In this document: positions 45,724 through 54,941 of the stretch, piece after piece
Layout: each line of letters begins with the position of its first letter
How positions within the stretch are numbered: the stretch's first letter is position 1
Source: Paenibacillus tundrae
Lineage (GTDB): Bacteria; Bacillota; Bacilli; Paenibacillales; Paenibacillaceae
Assembly: GCF_036884255.1 (NCBI RefSeq)
Contig: NZ_CP145605.1
Location: 1,364,001-1,428,000, forward strand
Direction of reading: 5' to 3'
Length of the DNA stretch: 64,000 bases
Translations under genes and position numbers: made by a program
The notes under the pieces: model-generated
The model's input: the letters and a program-made list of their open reading frames with translations, nothing else
The model's database searches: none
Told to the model about the DNA's origin: nothing

Positions 45724-45858
45724 AACGGAGGGGACAGAAATAACGTGAAGAAGCGAAGCGCTCGCCTTTATCCCCGGATTTTCCCCATTGAAAAGGCAAT
45801 CAGAAAAATCTGGGGATAACAGCGATCGGAGGGTTGTTCTGTCATCGGAGTGGTCAGT
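45724..45858 (+). repeat. Structured dispersed element A, copy 3
   Basis: The clearest copy. GGAG (45727-45730); outer helix GACAGAA-a-TAAC (45733-45744) with GTTG-TTCTGTC (45833-45843); GTGAAGAAGCG block with small hairpin GCGA-agcgc-TCGC; inner helix TTATCCCC/GGGGATAA (45768-45775 with 45812-45819), extended by GATTTT/AAAATC; CAGCGATCG (45820-45828); and ATCGGAGTGGTCA after the outer helix. It lies between two glycosyltransferase genes of the polysaccharide operon. Confidence 0.75.
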
Positions 45859-45906
45859 GTAAATATTTATAGTTAATCTGTATAGTTTCAAGGGAAAGGT
45901 GGTTCT

Positions 45907-46839
45907 ATGAAAGCATTAGTGAGTTGTATCATAACAACGCATAATCGCGCTGAGTTGTTGAAGAAGGCCATGGCAAGTGTGATGGCGCAGACCTATCCCC
46001 ATCTGGAAATTATCATTGTCGATGATGGTTCGAAGGATCATACGGAAGAGGTATGCAGAGCATGGGTCAAGCAGGATCAGCGAATCCATTATATCCAGGT
46101 TCCGTACGCTCAGGGTGCCAATCATGCCCGTAATTTAGGGATACAACGTGCCAATGGTAAGTATATTGCCTTCTTGGACGATGATGATCAGTGGTTACCC
46201 GATAAGATTCAGGCTCAGACCCAAACGTTGGAGCAGAACAAAGGACTTTTTTGTTTTTGCAGCAAAGTGCTTGTCTATGTGGATCGGGAAGATAACGTTA
46301 CGCGAAGAAAAGTATCCATCGAATCCCGTGAGCTGGTGTTCTACGAGGACTTGCTGACGTACAACTGGATTGGCGAAACGTCCAAAATCATGGTGCAAAC
46401 GCAGTTGGCGCGCACAGTTATGTTTGACGAACAATTAACCTCCGCTCAGGATTATGATTTCTATCTGCGTATTCTGCAACGAGGGCATCATGCAATCAAT
46501 GTGAAGGAACCGCTGGTGCACATTTATATTCATCCAGGGCCACGCATCTCCACCTCTGCCAAGAAAAAGTTCCAAGGGCAACGGAGGGTGCTAATTAAGT
46601 ATTACAAGGACATGAGCCAAGAACAGAAGAGACGCCAGCTTCATCATTATCGCATGATGGAATGGTCGAAGAATCCTAACCGTAATACCCTTTTTCTCAA
46701 AAAAACACTGACGCTATATCCGTGGTGGCGAAACTTCACGTTGCTCAAGCGTAATGTGAGAACCATCTGGCTTGGTTTTCGCTTGCGCAAACAGCTTCGA
46801 AGCGAAACGCTGAACAAAGAGTATAAAGGAACAGCCTAA
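45907..46839 (+). CDS. Glycosyltransferase family 2
   Basis: A 310-aa inverting GT-A enzyme. The nucleotide-binding start is VSCIITTHNRAELLKKAMASVMAQTYPHLEIIIVDDGSKD, and the metal-binding DXD-type motif is in IAFLDDDDQWLPDKI; SAQDYDFYLRILQRG carries the likely catalytic ED/QD region. A C-terminal basic extension follows. Start ATG 45907 has AAGGGAAAGG upstream. It probably adds a sugar to the growing repeat unit. Confidence 0.9.
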   Translation: MKALVSCIITTHNRAELLKKAMASVMAQTYPHLEIIIVDDGSKDHTEEVCRAWVKQDQRIHYIQVPYAQGANHARNLGIQRANGKYIAFLDDDDQWLPDKIQAQTQTLEQNKGLFCFCSKVLVYVDREDNVTRRKVSIESRELVFYEDLLTYNWIGETSKIMVQTQLARTVMFDEQLTSAQDYDFYLRILQRGHHAINVKEPLVHIYIHPGPRISTSAKKKFQGQRRVLIKYYKDMSQEQKRRQLHHYRMMEWSKNPNRNTLFLKKTLTLYPWWRNFTLLKRNVRTIWLGFRLRKQLRSETLNKEYKGTA

Positions 46840-46854
46840 AACAGAGGTGTTATC

Positions 46855-47877
46855 ATGCGAGAACCGATCGTCTACATGTTGCCCAAAATGATCAAGACGA
46901 ACAAATTCAATGAACTATTGTCACAATCCATCGAGGATGAGGGATGGGATGTGAAGCACTTTTCCAAAAAAGATCTCAGAAATGTACGCAAAAACGATGT
47001 ATTACATTTTCACTGGCCGAGCTTTTATTACAAAGGAAACAACGCGTTCTCGACATTCATCAAGTCCATATTGTTCATTCTCATGATTGTTTACGTGCGA
47101 CTAAAGGGTGCGAAGTTGTTCTGGACGGTGCATAATATATGGCCGCATAACAGCGGTAGAACTTGGCATGATTACTGGATGAGGAGGTTTCTGGTGCGGA
47201 ATTGTACCAAACTCATTGTCATGGGCAAACCGCTCATTCGTAGTGTGTGCGAGACGTTTCATGTGAAAGAGAGCCTCATTGAAGTGATTCCCCATGGACA
47301 TTATCAAGGAGTATATGGACGGACAGGGCAGAACATTAGAGAGATGTTCAACATCCCGGCGAATGACTATGTCTTTGCCTTTTTTGGTCAGGTATCACCC
47401 TATAAAGGGGTGGATGATCTAATTAAGGCGTTCAAAGATCTAGATTGGCCGGATGCTCATCTGTTGATTGCCGGTAAGAAATCAGCTGATTATGACCTGG
47501 AGGCATCGATAGGCCAATCGGATCGGATTCATACGTACTTCAACTTTATTCAGGATGGAGAATACTCGGATTATTTTGAAGCGATTGATTCGATGATTCT
47601 GCCATACAAAAATATTGCAACATCAGGCAGTGCCATACTGGCACTGTCTTATGGCAAGCCTGTCGTGGCTCCACGAATCGGGCTTATGGAAGAGTATTTG
47701 CCCGAGAACTGCGCCGTCTTGTATGATCCTGCGGATCATAACGGGCTGGAAGAGGCGATGAAGCAGATCCGGGCGAAGGACGACGAGTTCAGGGAAGGCA
47801 AAGGGTTTCAATCCATGCTTGAAAAGCTAGAATGGTCGGGAATTGCGAAGCGCACGATTTCGCTTTATGCCATCTAA
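46855..47877 (+). CDS. Glycosyltransferase, GT-B fold (GT4-like)
   Basis: A 340-aa enzyme with an N-terminal half containing NDVLHFHWPSFYY and LFWTVHNIWPHN, and a C-terminal half with FAFFGQVSPYKGVDDLIKAF, LLIAGKKS and the donor-binding IATSGSAILALSYGKPVVAPRIGLMEEYLPE. The pattern resembles GumH/GumK-like and other GT4 enzymes of exopolysaccharide loci; the donor is not readable, with GDP-mannose or UDP-glucuronate possible given the precursor genes downstream. Start ATG 46855 has AGAGGTG ahead. Confidence 0.85.
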   Translation: MREPIVYMLPKMIKTNKFNELLSQSIEDEGWDVKHFSKKDLRNVRKNDVLHFHWPSFYYKGNNAFSTFIKSILFILMIVYVRLKGAKLFWTVHNIWPHNSGRTWHDYWMRRFLVRNCTKLIVMGKPLIRSVCETFHVKESLIEVIPHGHYQGVYGRTGQNIREMFNIPANDYVFAFFGQVSPYKGVDDLIKAFKDLDWPDAHLLIAGKKSADYDLEASIGQSDRIHTYFNFIQDGEYSDYFEAIDSMILPYKNIATSGSAILALSYGKPVVAPRIGLMEEYLPENCAVLYDPADHNGLEEAMKQIRAKDDEFREGKGFQSMLEKLEWSGIAKRTISLYAI

Positions 47878-47903
47878 ATCAATGAGGATGCGGGGACGAT
47901 CAA

Positions 47904-48803
47904 ATGAAAGCCACTGTAGCCATTTGCACCTACAATAGAGCCTATGATCTAAGTGAATCCGTTCATAGTGCCATTCAGCAGCATGCTGAATTTGAGTATG
48001 AAATTATCGTGATTGATAACAATTCAACCGATGATACCGCTAAGCTTGTGCAGGAGATTCGGGCTGGCGAAGGTGGAGAGCGCGTCAAGTATGTGCTGGA
48101 GAAGACACCTGGCTTGTCGGCAGCAAGAAATCGAGCGATTCGGGAAGCGCGCGGTCAGTATATTCTCTTCTTGGATGATGATGCGATTGCATCTCCATTA
48201 TGGATTCAGCACATCGTCGGTGTATTTGACAGTGATCAAGCTATCGGAGTGGTGGGCGGCAAGATCGAGCCTCTCTGGGAGAGCCGGAAGCCAGATTGGA
48301 TACCTAGTGAGAATCTATCCCTATACACGATTCTGGATTATGCGGATCATGTGGTGGAGATGCCGAGTCCATCGATTCCGTTTGGTGCCAATGTTGCCTT
48401 TCGCACACAGGTGTTTCGAGACATTGCCCCTTTTCGCGAAGACCTAGGCAGGGTAGGGAAGAACCTGTTATCTAATGAAGAGAGTGAGTTAATCGCTAGA
48501 ATCAGAGTACACCACAAGGTGTTCTATACACCCTTCGGATCAGTGCAACACAAGGTATCCAAAGAACGCACGACCAAAAACTGGTTTTTGCGGCGCGTGT
48601 TCTGGCAAGGGGTTAGTGATGCAGTTCGTAAAAAAGACAAGGGTGCAGTTCGCACACTGAAACATGCGATTCGCTTGGGTCAAGGCGTAATTCGAGCACT
48701 GCTGTGCATCTATAGCCCAAAGCGTTTTACCCGGCAACTTGCCCAGATCTGTTACCGGAATGGTCTAATTATCGGCATACTCAGATATAACAGTAAGGAA
48801 TGA
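47904..48803 (+). CDS. Glycosyltransferase family 2
   Basis: A 299-aa GT-A enzyme: ATVAICTYNRAYDLSESVHSAIQQ at the start, IIVIDNNSTDDTAKL, the acceptor-side TPGLSAARNRAIREARGQYILFLDDDAIASPLW with DDD metal motif, and a later NEESELIARIR region. A hydrophobic stretch lies near the C-terminus (IRLGQGVIRALLCIY), which may contact the membrane. Start ATG 47904 has GATGCGGGGA upstream. It differs clearly from the other GT2 in this operon. Confidence 0.9.
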   Translation: MKATVAICTYNRAYDLSESVHSAIQQHAEFEYEIIVIDNNSTDDTAKLVQEIRAGEGGERVKYVLEKTPGLSAARNRAIREARGQYILFLDDDAIASPLWIQHIVGVFDSDQAIGVVGGKIEPLWESRKPDWIPSENLSLYTILDYADHVVEMPSPSIPFGANVAFRTQVFRDIAPFREDLGRVGKNLLSNEESELIARIRVHHKVFYTPFGSVQHKVSKERTTKNWFLRRVFWQGVSDAVRKKDKGAVRTLKHAIRLGQGVIRALLCIYSPKRFTRQLAQICYRNGLIIGILRYNSKE

Positions 48804-48813
48804 GGAATAGTTC

Positions 48814-50184
48814 ATGTCACAACTCGCTCTCCCTAAACTCTTAAAAGGCAATGGTTTGTTACAGACCATTGTGCATACCAGTGGAACGAACGTCATTATT
48901 ATGGTCTTCACTACCATTACATCCATCATCACTTCACGTATGTTCGGCGTTGAAGGTAAAGGCGCCTTCTCAGCGATCCTATTCTGGCCGACATTTCTCA
49001 TTGGTCTGGTCAGCTGGGGACTACCAACCTCGATTATCTATAATCTGAAACGTGAAGCTGCGGAGAAGAGTGCTGAGTATTTGCGGCTGAGCTTCATGGT
49101 TCAGATTCCGATTAGCTTCATTCTCGGAACGATTGCTTGGATCTTCATGCCTACATGGATGGCGGATTATCCCGCAGACGTTATTGCGATTGCTCGTTGG
49201 TTTACCGTGACCAGTATTCCTGTGCTAATTCTCATTAATCTGCTATCTGCGCTATCACAGAGTCGTGACAGATTCCAAGTGTATAACGGTATTCGCTTAT
49301 ATAACCCTGTGCTGAAAGTGGTTGTCATGGTTTCGTTATGGTTGCTTGGTGCAATGAGCATTGGCATCGCGTCTTTTGTATCCTTGGCGAGCTCCGTGGT
49401 TGTCGTTGCATGGGCAGCGTATACGCTCAGAGGCAGTTTGAAGTTTAAGTGGTTTCGCCAAGCGATCGATCGGAAGGCAGCCAAGAACCTATTTGGTTAC
49501 GGGGGTCGAGTGTTTGGGGTAGAACTACTTGGCACGCTGTACACGCAGTTTGACAAGATTATTATACTGGCTCTACTTACGCCGAGAGATTTTGGACTCT
49601 ATTCGGTCGTTTTTGCGTTGTCTCGCATCTATAATGCGGTGCAAAATGCGATAAGCAGCGTTGTGTTCCCCAAGGTCACTGGATTACCGCAGGATCAGGT
49701 TATTCGTACGGTTGGGCGAGCGTTCCGACTTTCTTTAATCATCATGACCATTGTCGTTCTGCCAACGATGTTTATTGGTAATTGGCTGATGGGCGTTTTG
49801 TTTGGGAAAGAGTTTCTAGAGGCGAGTCAGGCATTTTATATTTTGGCGTTTGAATGCATTATTGGCGGTGGTTCGTGGATTCTCGCTTCTGCATTCAATG
49901 CTTTGGGCAGACCGGGACTGGTGATGATTAGACAGCTAATTGCGTTGTCCGTCACGATCGGTCTATTTTTTGTATTCACACCTCTATGGGGGCTCAATGG
50001 TATTGCGTTTGCTCTCCTTATCGGTTCGATCGTGCGGATGCTGGTTACCGTTGCGGCGATGAAGTTTGCATTTAAAGTGAAGTTCAGCAGCATGTTTTTT
50101 GATAAAAAGGATTTGGCTTTCCTGTATGAACGGTTAAACAAAAAAAGAAGAGTCACCCAAGGAGGAGATGGAGATGCTGGCTAA
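48814..50184 (+). CDS. Polysaccharide repeat-unit flippase (Wzx-like)
   Basis: A 456-aa MATE/MOP-superfamily membrane protein with about 12-14 spans. It starts with the typical N-terminal pattern GTNVIIMVFTTITSIITSRMFGVEGKGAFSAILFWPTFLIGLVSWGLPTSI, and later has the second-half repeat YGGRVFGVELLGTLYTQFDKIIILALLTPRDFGLYSVV. It should flip the undecaprenyl-linked repeat across the membrane for polymerisation by the Wzy-like protein. The stop overlaps the start region of the pyruvyl transferase gene. Confidence 0.9.
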   Translation: MSQLALPKLLKGNGLLQTIVHTSGTNVIIMVFTTITSIITSRMFGVEGKGAFSAILFWPTFLIGLVSWGLPTSIIYNLKREAAEKSAEYLRLSFMVQIPISFILGTIAWIFMPTWMADYPADVIAIARWFTVTSIPVLILINLLSALSQSRDRFQVYNGIRLYNPVLKVVVMVSLWLLGAMSIGIASFVSLASSVVVVAWAAYTLRGSLKFKWFRQAIDRKAAKNLFGYGGRVFGVELLGTLYTQFDKIIILALLTPRDFGLYSVVFALSRIYNAVQNAISSVVFPKVTGLPQDQVIRTVGRAFRLSLIIMTIVVLPTMFIGNWLMGVLFGKEFLEASQAFYILAFECIIGGGSWILASAFNALGRPGLVMIRQLIALSVTIGLFFVFTPLWGLNGIAFALLIGSIVRMLVTVAAMKFAFKVKFSSMFFDKKDLAFLYERLNKKRRVTQGGDGDAG

Positions 50185-51202
50185 TCCCAACATTCACCCG
50201 ATGGAAGAGTTGAAGAGACATTTAAGGCAGATTCTAGATGTCATCCCACCGCAATCGGAGATATTTTATATTGACTATCCTGTGTACAACAATGGTGGGG
50301 ATCTGCTCATTATGAAGGGCACGGAGGCCTTCTTCAAAGATAACGATATTCGTGTTCTCCAGAGGTACAGTGTATGGGATGTTCCTTTTCCGCTCAATAT
50401 TCCCAAAGATGCCATCATTGTAATGCAAGGTGGAGGGAATTTTGGTGACTTATATCCCGTTCATCAGAAGATGCGAGAGAAGATTATTGCAGGCCATCCG
50501 AAGAATCGCATTGTGATATTGCCGCAGACGATTTTTTTCAAAAGCGACATTGAGCTGAAAAAGACAGCAAAAGTGCTTAATTTTCATAAAGATCTACATT
50601 TCTATGTTAGAGATCAGACCACCTATGAGCTGGCTCAGAAGGAATTTAATCAGACGAGTGTATATCTCTGCCCGGATATGGCACATCAACTCTGGCCGAT
50701 TCAGCCCAAAGGTAAGGCGGTTCTGGATCGACTATTTTTTTTCAGGGAAGATATTGAGAAGAACAAAGAACAGCTCAAATATGAATCAGCCGCTAAAGGG
50801 GATGGAGCATTTCTAGATTGGAACACGCTATACAACCGGGTGGATCGCAAAATCATTCGCATGGTGACATCCAGTCTGAAAGCTCGTAATACCTTCTTGC
50901 CTGTTCAATGGTTCTGGTCGAAGTACTCCGACTATATGGTACATAAGGCTATCAAGAACTTCTCGAAATACAAAAATGTGACGACCTCTAGGTTGCATGG
51001 GCACATTCTGGCATGTTTGCTCGATCAACCGAACGTGCTATTAGATAACTCGTATGGCAAAAACTCCAACTACTATTGGGCATGGACGCGCAACAATCCC
51101 AAAGGCATATTGGAGTCGGGTCAGACGGACACGTATAGCAAATCGGTAGATAAAACCAAAGCCAATGGCTCCGTTGCATTGTCCGATGGTACGGCGTTAT
51201 GA
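50174..51202 (+). CDS. Polysaccharide pyruvyl transferase family protein
   Basis: A 342-aa enzyme predicted to attach a pyruvate ketal from phosphoenolpyruvate to a sugar of the repeat. It shows YIDYPVYNNGGDLLIMKGTEAFF, VMQGGGNFGDLYPVHQKMREKII, RIVILPQTIFF, YVRDQTTYELAQKEF and the late TSRLHGHILACLLDQPNVLLDNSYGKNSNYY, all typical of the CsaB/EpsO/PssM family; the conserved RLHG arginine-histidine is present. ATG 50174 has GGAGG 8 nt upstream; ATG 50168 is too close to it. Pyruvyl groups give the polymer negative charge. Confidence 0.9.
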   Translation: MLANPNIHPMEELKRHLRQILDVIPPQSEIFYIDYPVYNNGGDLLIMKGTEAFFKDNDIRVLQRYSVWDVPFPLNIPKDAIIVMQGGGNFGDLYPVHQKMREKIIAGHPKNRIVILPQTIFFKSDIELKKTAKVLNFHKDLHFYVRDQTTYELAQKEFNQTSVYLCPDMAHQLWPIQPKGKAVLDRLFFFREDIEKNKEQLKYESAAKGDGAFLDWNTLYNRVDRKIIRMVTSSLKARNTFLPVQWFWSKYSDYMVHKAIKNFSKYKNVTTSRLHGHILACLLDQPNVLLDNSYGKNSNYYWAWTRNNPKGILESGQTDTYSKSVDKTKANGSVALSDGTAL

Positions 51203-52617
51203 GAAGCATTCTATTATCTGGTGGATCAGGCAAACGACTCTGGCCATTGTCCAATGATTCCAGATCCAAGCAATTTCTGAAAGTTCTACGTAATCCCGAG
51301 GGTAGACCGGAATCCATGGTACAGCGGGTTTGGCGGCAGCTCGGTCAATCTGGACTTGCGTCTGAGGCGCTTGTAGCCACAAGTTTACCTCAAGTTGAGA
51401 TTCTGACTGCACAGCTTGGCGATGACGTGAAGCTGATTGTTGAGCCTGAGCGTAGAGATACGTTTCCAGCGATCGCACTTGCGGCTTCGTATCTGTATTC
51501 CGTGGAAAGTGTGAGTTTACATGAGACGATTGCCGTGCTACCGGTTGACCCTTTTGTGGAAAAAGAGTTCTTCGATGTGCTGGCAACCTTGCCAGATCTG
51601 CTCGATAAGTCGGGTGCGGATCTTGCGCTGATGGGTGTGGTACCGACCTACCCTTCGGAGAAATATGGCTATATTATTCCTGAGAATACATCCTCTGAGA
51701 ATCAGGAGTTCAACCGCAATAACAAGTTCTACGATGATAAGCAAGATCGTTACGTTAACGTAGCGAAGTTTCAAGAGAAACCCTGCGAATCCGATGCAGC
51801 CGCCATGATTGAACAGGCTGCCTTATGGAATTGCGGGGTTTTTGCGTTCAAGTTAGGTTATCTGATCAATCTGCTCATTGATATGGAGTTGCCTATTCAA
51901 TACGACGAGATGCTGAAGCAGTATGGACGACTACACAAGATTAGCTTCGATTATCAGGTTGTCGAGCAGGCAAGCCACATTATTGCTGTGCCCTACCATG
52001 GCTACTGGAAAGACCTTGGAACATGGAACACACTCACGGAGGAGATGAATGCTCCAATTGTGGGCAAGGGATGGATCACAGCGGATTCAACCAATACCCA
52101 TCTCATCAACGAATTGAATATTCCGGTGGCCATTCTCGGACTCTCCGACATTGTGGTAGCGGTGAGCCCAGACGGCATTCTGGTCAGCGAGAAGGATGCA
52201 AGTCCGCGAATTAAGGAAATCGTGCAGCATGAAGATCAGCGCCCAATGTATGAGGAACGTAGATGGGGCTGTTATCGCGTGCTTGATTATACAAGGAATG
52301 AGGGCGGTGACGAGGTATTAACCAAACGCATCTGCATCAGCCCCGAACGAAATCTGAGTTATCAATATCATCGACTGCGCAATGAAGTGTGGACAGTGGT
52401 ATCTGGAACGGGTGAACTCATTCTGGACGGTGTGAGTCGAATGATTCGCCAGGGGGACACGGTCATTATTGATCGAGGAATGCTGCATTCCGTCAAAGCT
52501 TTCTCGGAGCTGGAGATTATTGAGGTTCAGATCGGCAGCCAATTGATCGAAGAAGACATTGTTCGGGTTGCTACACAGTGGCAGGACATCGTGAAAACGT
52601 ATGTTAAGCATGCCTAA
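51199..52617 (+). CDS. manC: Mannose-1-phosphate guanylyltransferase / cupin isomerase-type fusion
   Basis: A 472-aa bifunctional-type protein. The N-terminal nucleotidyltransferase starts ILLSGGSGKRLWPLSNDSRSKQFLKVL, with EPERRDTFPAIALAASYL and EKPCESDAAAM; it makes GDP-mannose. The C-terminal cupin domain (RRWGCYRVLDYT, KRICISPERNLSYQYHRLRNEVWTVVSGTGELILDG) is the type II phosphomannose isomerase. In this copy YEERRWGCYRVLDY and QYHRLRNEVWTVV are intact, so isomerase activity is plausible. The start ATG overlaps the previous stop. It indicates mannose (or a GDP-mannose-derived sugar) in the polymer. Confidence 0.9.
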   Translation: MRSILLSGGSGKRLWPLSNDSRSKQFLKVLRNPEGRPESMVQRVWRQLGQSGLASEALVATSLPQVEILTAQLGDDVKLIVEPERRDTFPAIALAASYLYSVESVSLHETIAVLPVDPFVEKEFFDVLATLPDLLDKSGADLALMGVVPTYPSEKYGYIIPENTSSENQEFNRNNKFYDDKQDRYVNVAKFQEKPCESDAAAMIEQAALWNCGVFAFKLGYLINLLIDMELPIQYDEMLKQYGRLHKISFDYQVVEQASHIIAVPYHGYWKDLGTWNTLTEEMNAPIVGKGWITADSTNTHLINELNIPVAILGLSDIVVAVSPDGILVSEKDASPRIKEIVQHEDQRPMYEERRWGCYRVLDYTRNEGGDEVLTKRICISPERNLSYQYHRLRNEVWTVVSGTGELILDGVSRMIRQGDTVIIDRGMLHSVKAFSELEIIEVQIGSQLIEEDIVRVATQWQDIVKTYVKHA

Positions 52618-52647
52618 CAACTACTTAGGAAGATGGGGGATATGGCG

Positions 52648-53979
52648 ATGAATATTACAGTGATTGGTACGGGGTATGTAGGTTTAGTTTCGGGTGTGTG
52701 CTTCTCTGAGATTGGAAACAACGTTATCTGCGTAGATAATAATCCGGACAAAGTTGCGCTGCTTAGAGAAGGCAATGTGCCTATTTATGAGCCAGGACTG
52801 AAAGAATTAATGAATGCCAATATGAAAGCGGGCAGATTATCATTCACCGAAGATATCGGTGAGGCGATCAACCGCTCAGACATCATTATAATCGCTGTAG
52901 GTACACCTTCCTTGCCAAATGGTGAAGCCAACTTAAGTTACGTTGAACTCGTTGCCAAACAAATTGGTTCTCATATTGATAGTTACAAAATAATTATGAC
53001 TAAAAGCACGGTTCCTGTCGGAACAAACGACCGAATTCAAGAATGGATTAGCAGTTTGACCCAGCATGCATTTGATATGGCATCGGTTCCTGAATTCTTA
53101 CGTGAAGGAACTGCGGTAAAGGACACGTTATACCCTGATCGAATTGTCATTGGAACAGCTAGTGAGCGTGCTGTTGCGACACTTAAGGAGCTGCATCAGC
53201 CTTTGACGGATCAGATCATTACGACGGATATTCGATCCGCAGAGATGATTAAGTATGCATCCAATGCCTTTTTGGCAACCAAAATATCCTTTATCAATGA
53301 AATCTCAAATATCTGTGAGAAGGTGGGGGCAGACGTCAGTCGAGTTGCTGAAGGTATGGGGTATGACAAGCGGATCGGCTCTTCCTTCCTAAAAGCAGGC
53401 ATTGGCTATGGTGGCTCATGCTTCCCTAAAGATACACAAGCGCTGATTCAAATTGCAGGCAATGTCGATTATGACTTTAAATTGTTGAAATCAGTAGTCG
53501 AAGTGAATAAGGATCAGCGTTTCAACGTCATTCGTAAACTAGAAGAGGCATTGGATGTACTGGATGGCAAACAAATTGCGGTGTGGGGCCTCGCCTTCAA
53601 ACCGGATACGGATGATGTACGGGATGCGCCAGCGATTGAGATTATTCAGCGCCTGCTAGATCAGGGAGCGACGGTTAAAGCTTACGATCCTATAGCTACA
53701 GAGAATTTCCGGAAGGAGGTCGATTCACCAGCAATCTCGTGGGCTTCAAGTGCAATGGAAGCTGCTCGTGATGCTGATGCACTCTGTGTCCTGACCGAAT
53801 GGAAGGAATTCATGGAGGTTGATCTGGCTGAACTAGCTGCACATATGGATCAACCGATTCTCATCGATGGAAGAAATATATATGAAGAAGATCAGATTAA
53901 GGATACACCATTTCAATATTACTCCGTTGGACGTCCTGGCTTGACCAATATCGATGGTAGAAAAACTGCAGTTCTGTGA
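52648..53979 (+). CDS. ugd: UDP-glucose 6-dehydrogenase (Ugd/TuaD family)
   Basis: A 443-aa NAD-dependent enzyme oxidising UDP-glucose to UDP-glucuronate. The Rossmann motif is ITVIGTGYVGLVSGVCFSEIGNNVICVD, the substrate motif EFLREGTAVKD, and the catalytic cysteine is in GIGYGGSCFPKDTQAL (about residue 260), followed by AVWGLAFKPDTDDVRDAPA. ATG 52648 has GGGGGA 7 nt upstream; ATG 52642 and the open frame to 52633 are less favourable. UDP-glucose comes from GalU in the same operon. The reaction indicates glucuronic acid in the polymer. Confidence 0.93.
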   Translation: MNITVIGTGYVGLVSGVCFSEIGNNVICVDNNPDKVALLREGNVPIYEPGLKELMNANMKAGRLSFTEDIGEAINRSDIIIIAVGTPSLPNGEANLSYVELVAKQIGSHIDSYKIIMTKSTVPVGTNDRIQEWISSLTQHAFDMASVPEFLREGTAVKDTLYPDRIVIGTASERAVATLKELHQPLTDQIITTDIRSAEMIKYASNAFLATKISFINEISNICEKVGADVSRVAEGMGYDKRIGSSFLKAGIGYGGSCFPKDTQALIQIAGNVDYDFKLLKSVVEVNKDQRFNVIRKLEEALDVLDGKQIAVWGLAFKPDTDDVRDAPAIEIIQRLLDQGATVKAYDPIATENFRKEVDSPAISWASSAMEAARDADALCVLTEWKEFMEVDLAELAAHMDQPILIDGRNIYEEDQIKDTPFQYYSVGRPGLTNIDGRKTAVL

Positions 53980-53993
53980 CCGGAGGCATGAAC

Positions 53994-54920
53994 ATGAAAC
54001 TCAAACGGGGAATCCAAATTTCGTTAGCGATTCTGTTTCTCATGATAGCGATTGTGCTCGGTTATGCAGTCTATCTGTATCTTAACGTTAAATCGGCTGC
54101 AAATGACATCTATGAGCCCCGGGAACCGGTCAAACAGGTATCTATCGTGGATAACAGGGGAGGCGGTGGATTCCCCATCGACTTGGAGAACGAGGAACCG
54201 TTCAATGCCCTCATTCTAGGTGTTGATACACGTGCCAATGATCGTGGACGCTCTGACACCATGATTGTGCTCAGTGTGAATCCAGCTCAAAAGTCCGTAC
54301 TCATGTTCAATATTCCTCGCGATACTCGCACCAGTATCGTGGGGCGTGGAACAGAGGACAAAATCAACCATGCCTATGCCTTTGGCGGCGTAAATATGTC
54401 TGTGCAAACCGTTGAGCAATTCCTCGGTGTACCAATGCACTATTATTTGAAGGTGGATATGGAAGGATTTGCACGAGTTATTGATTTAGTTGGTGGTGTA
54501 GATGTGGATAATCCATTTGCTTTTGAATATGAGGGCTATCAATTCGATAAAGGTACGATCCACTTGGATGGGGCGAGCGCATTGGGCTTCTCACGTATGC
54601 GTTATGACGATCCGAAGGGTGATCTGGGACGTAATGACCGGCAACGGGAAATTATTAAGCAGGTATTGAAAAGCACAGTTCAAGTCTCCACAGTGTTTCA
54701 GTTGGAGTCACTGCTTGGAGAAGTGAGCGAGCATGTCAAAACAGACGTTTCATTTGATGAGATGAAGTCCATGCTCACCAAGTATCGTAACGTGCTGGAG
54801 CATGTCGAATCGGTTGAAATTAAAGGCACTGGCAAAAAAATAGACGGAGTATATTATTACATGGTGGAACAGTCTGAAAAAGATCGTATACATCAGTTGA
54901 TCAAAGAACACTCCGGGTAA
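53994..54920 (+). CDS. LytR-CpsA-Psr (LCP) family protein
   Basis: A 308-aa membrane-anchored phosphotransferase that attaches polymers from lipid carriers to peptidoglycan. One N-terminal membrane span (QISLAILFLMIAIVLGYAVYLYL) is followed by the LCP domain: NALILGVDTRANDRGRSDTMIVLSVNP, FNIPRDTRTSIVG, INHAYAFGG, and the late RMRYDDPKGDLGRNDRQREIIKQV with the arginines that bind the pyrophosphate. ATG 53994 has GGAGG 7 nt upstream. Its place at the end of the cluster suggests that part of the polysaccharide is linked to the cell wall as a capsule. Confidence 0.92.
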   Translation: MKLKRGIQISLAILFLMIAIVLGYAVYLYLNVKSAANDIYEPREPVKQVSIVDNRGGGGFPIDLENEEPFNALILGVDTRANDRGRSDTMIVLSVNPAQKSVLMFNIPRDTRTSIVGRGTEDKINHAYAFGGVNMSVQTVEQFLGVPMHYYLKVDMEGFARVIDLVGGVDVDNPFAFEYEGYQFDKGTIHLDGASALGFSRMRYDDPKGDLGRNDRQREIIKQVLKSTVQVSTVFQLESLLGEVSEHVKTDVSFDEMKSMLTKYRNVLEHVESVEIKGTGKKIDGVYYYMVEQSEKDRIHQLIKEHSG

Positions 54921-54941
54921 ATGGAAATGGGGGTGAACCAC

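Noticed and set aside
45768..45819. Inner helix of element A as an ordinary terminator
   Set aside because: No T-run follows the helix; the conserved CAGCGATCG follows instead, and all three copies share the larger architecture.
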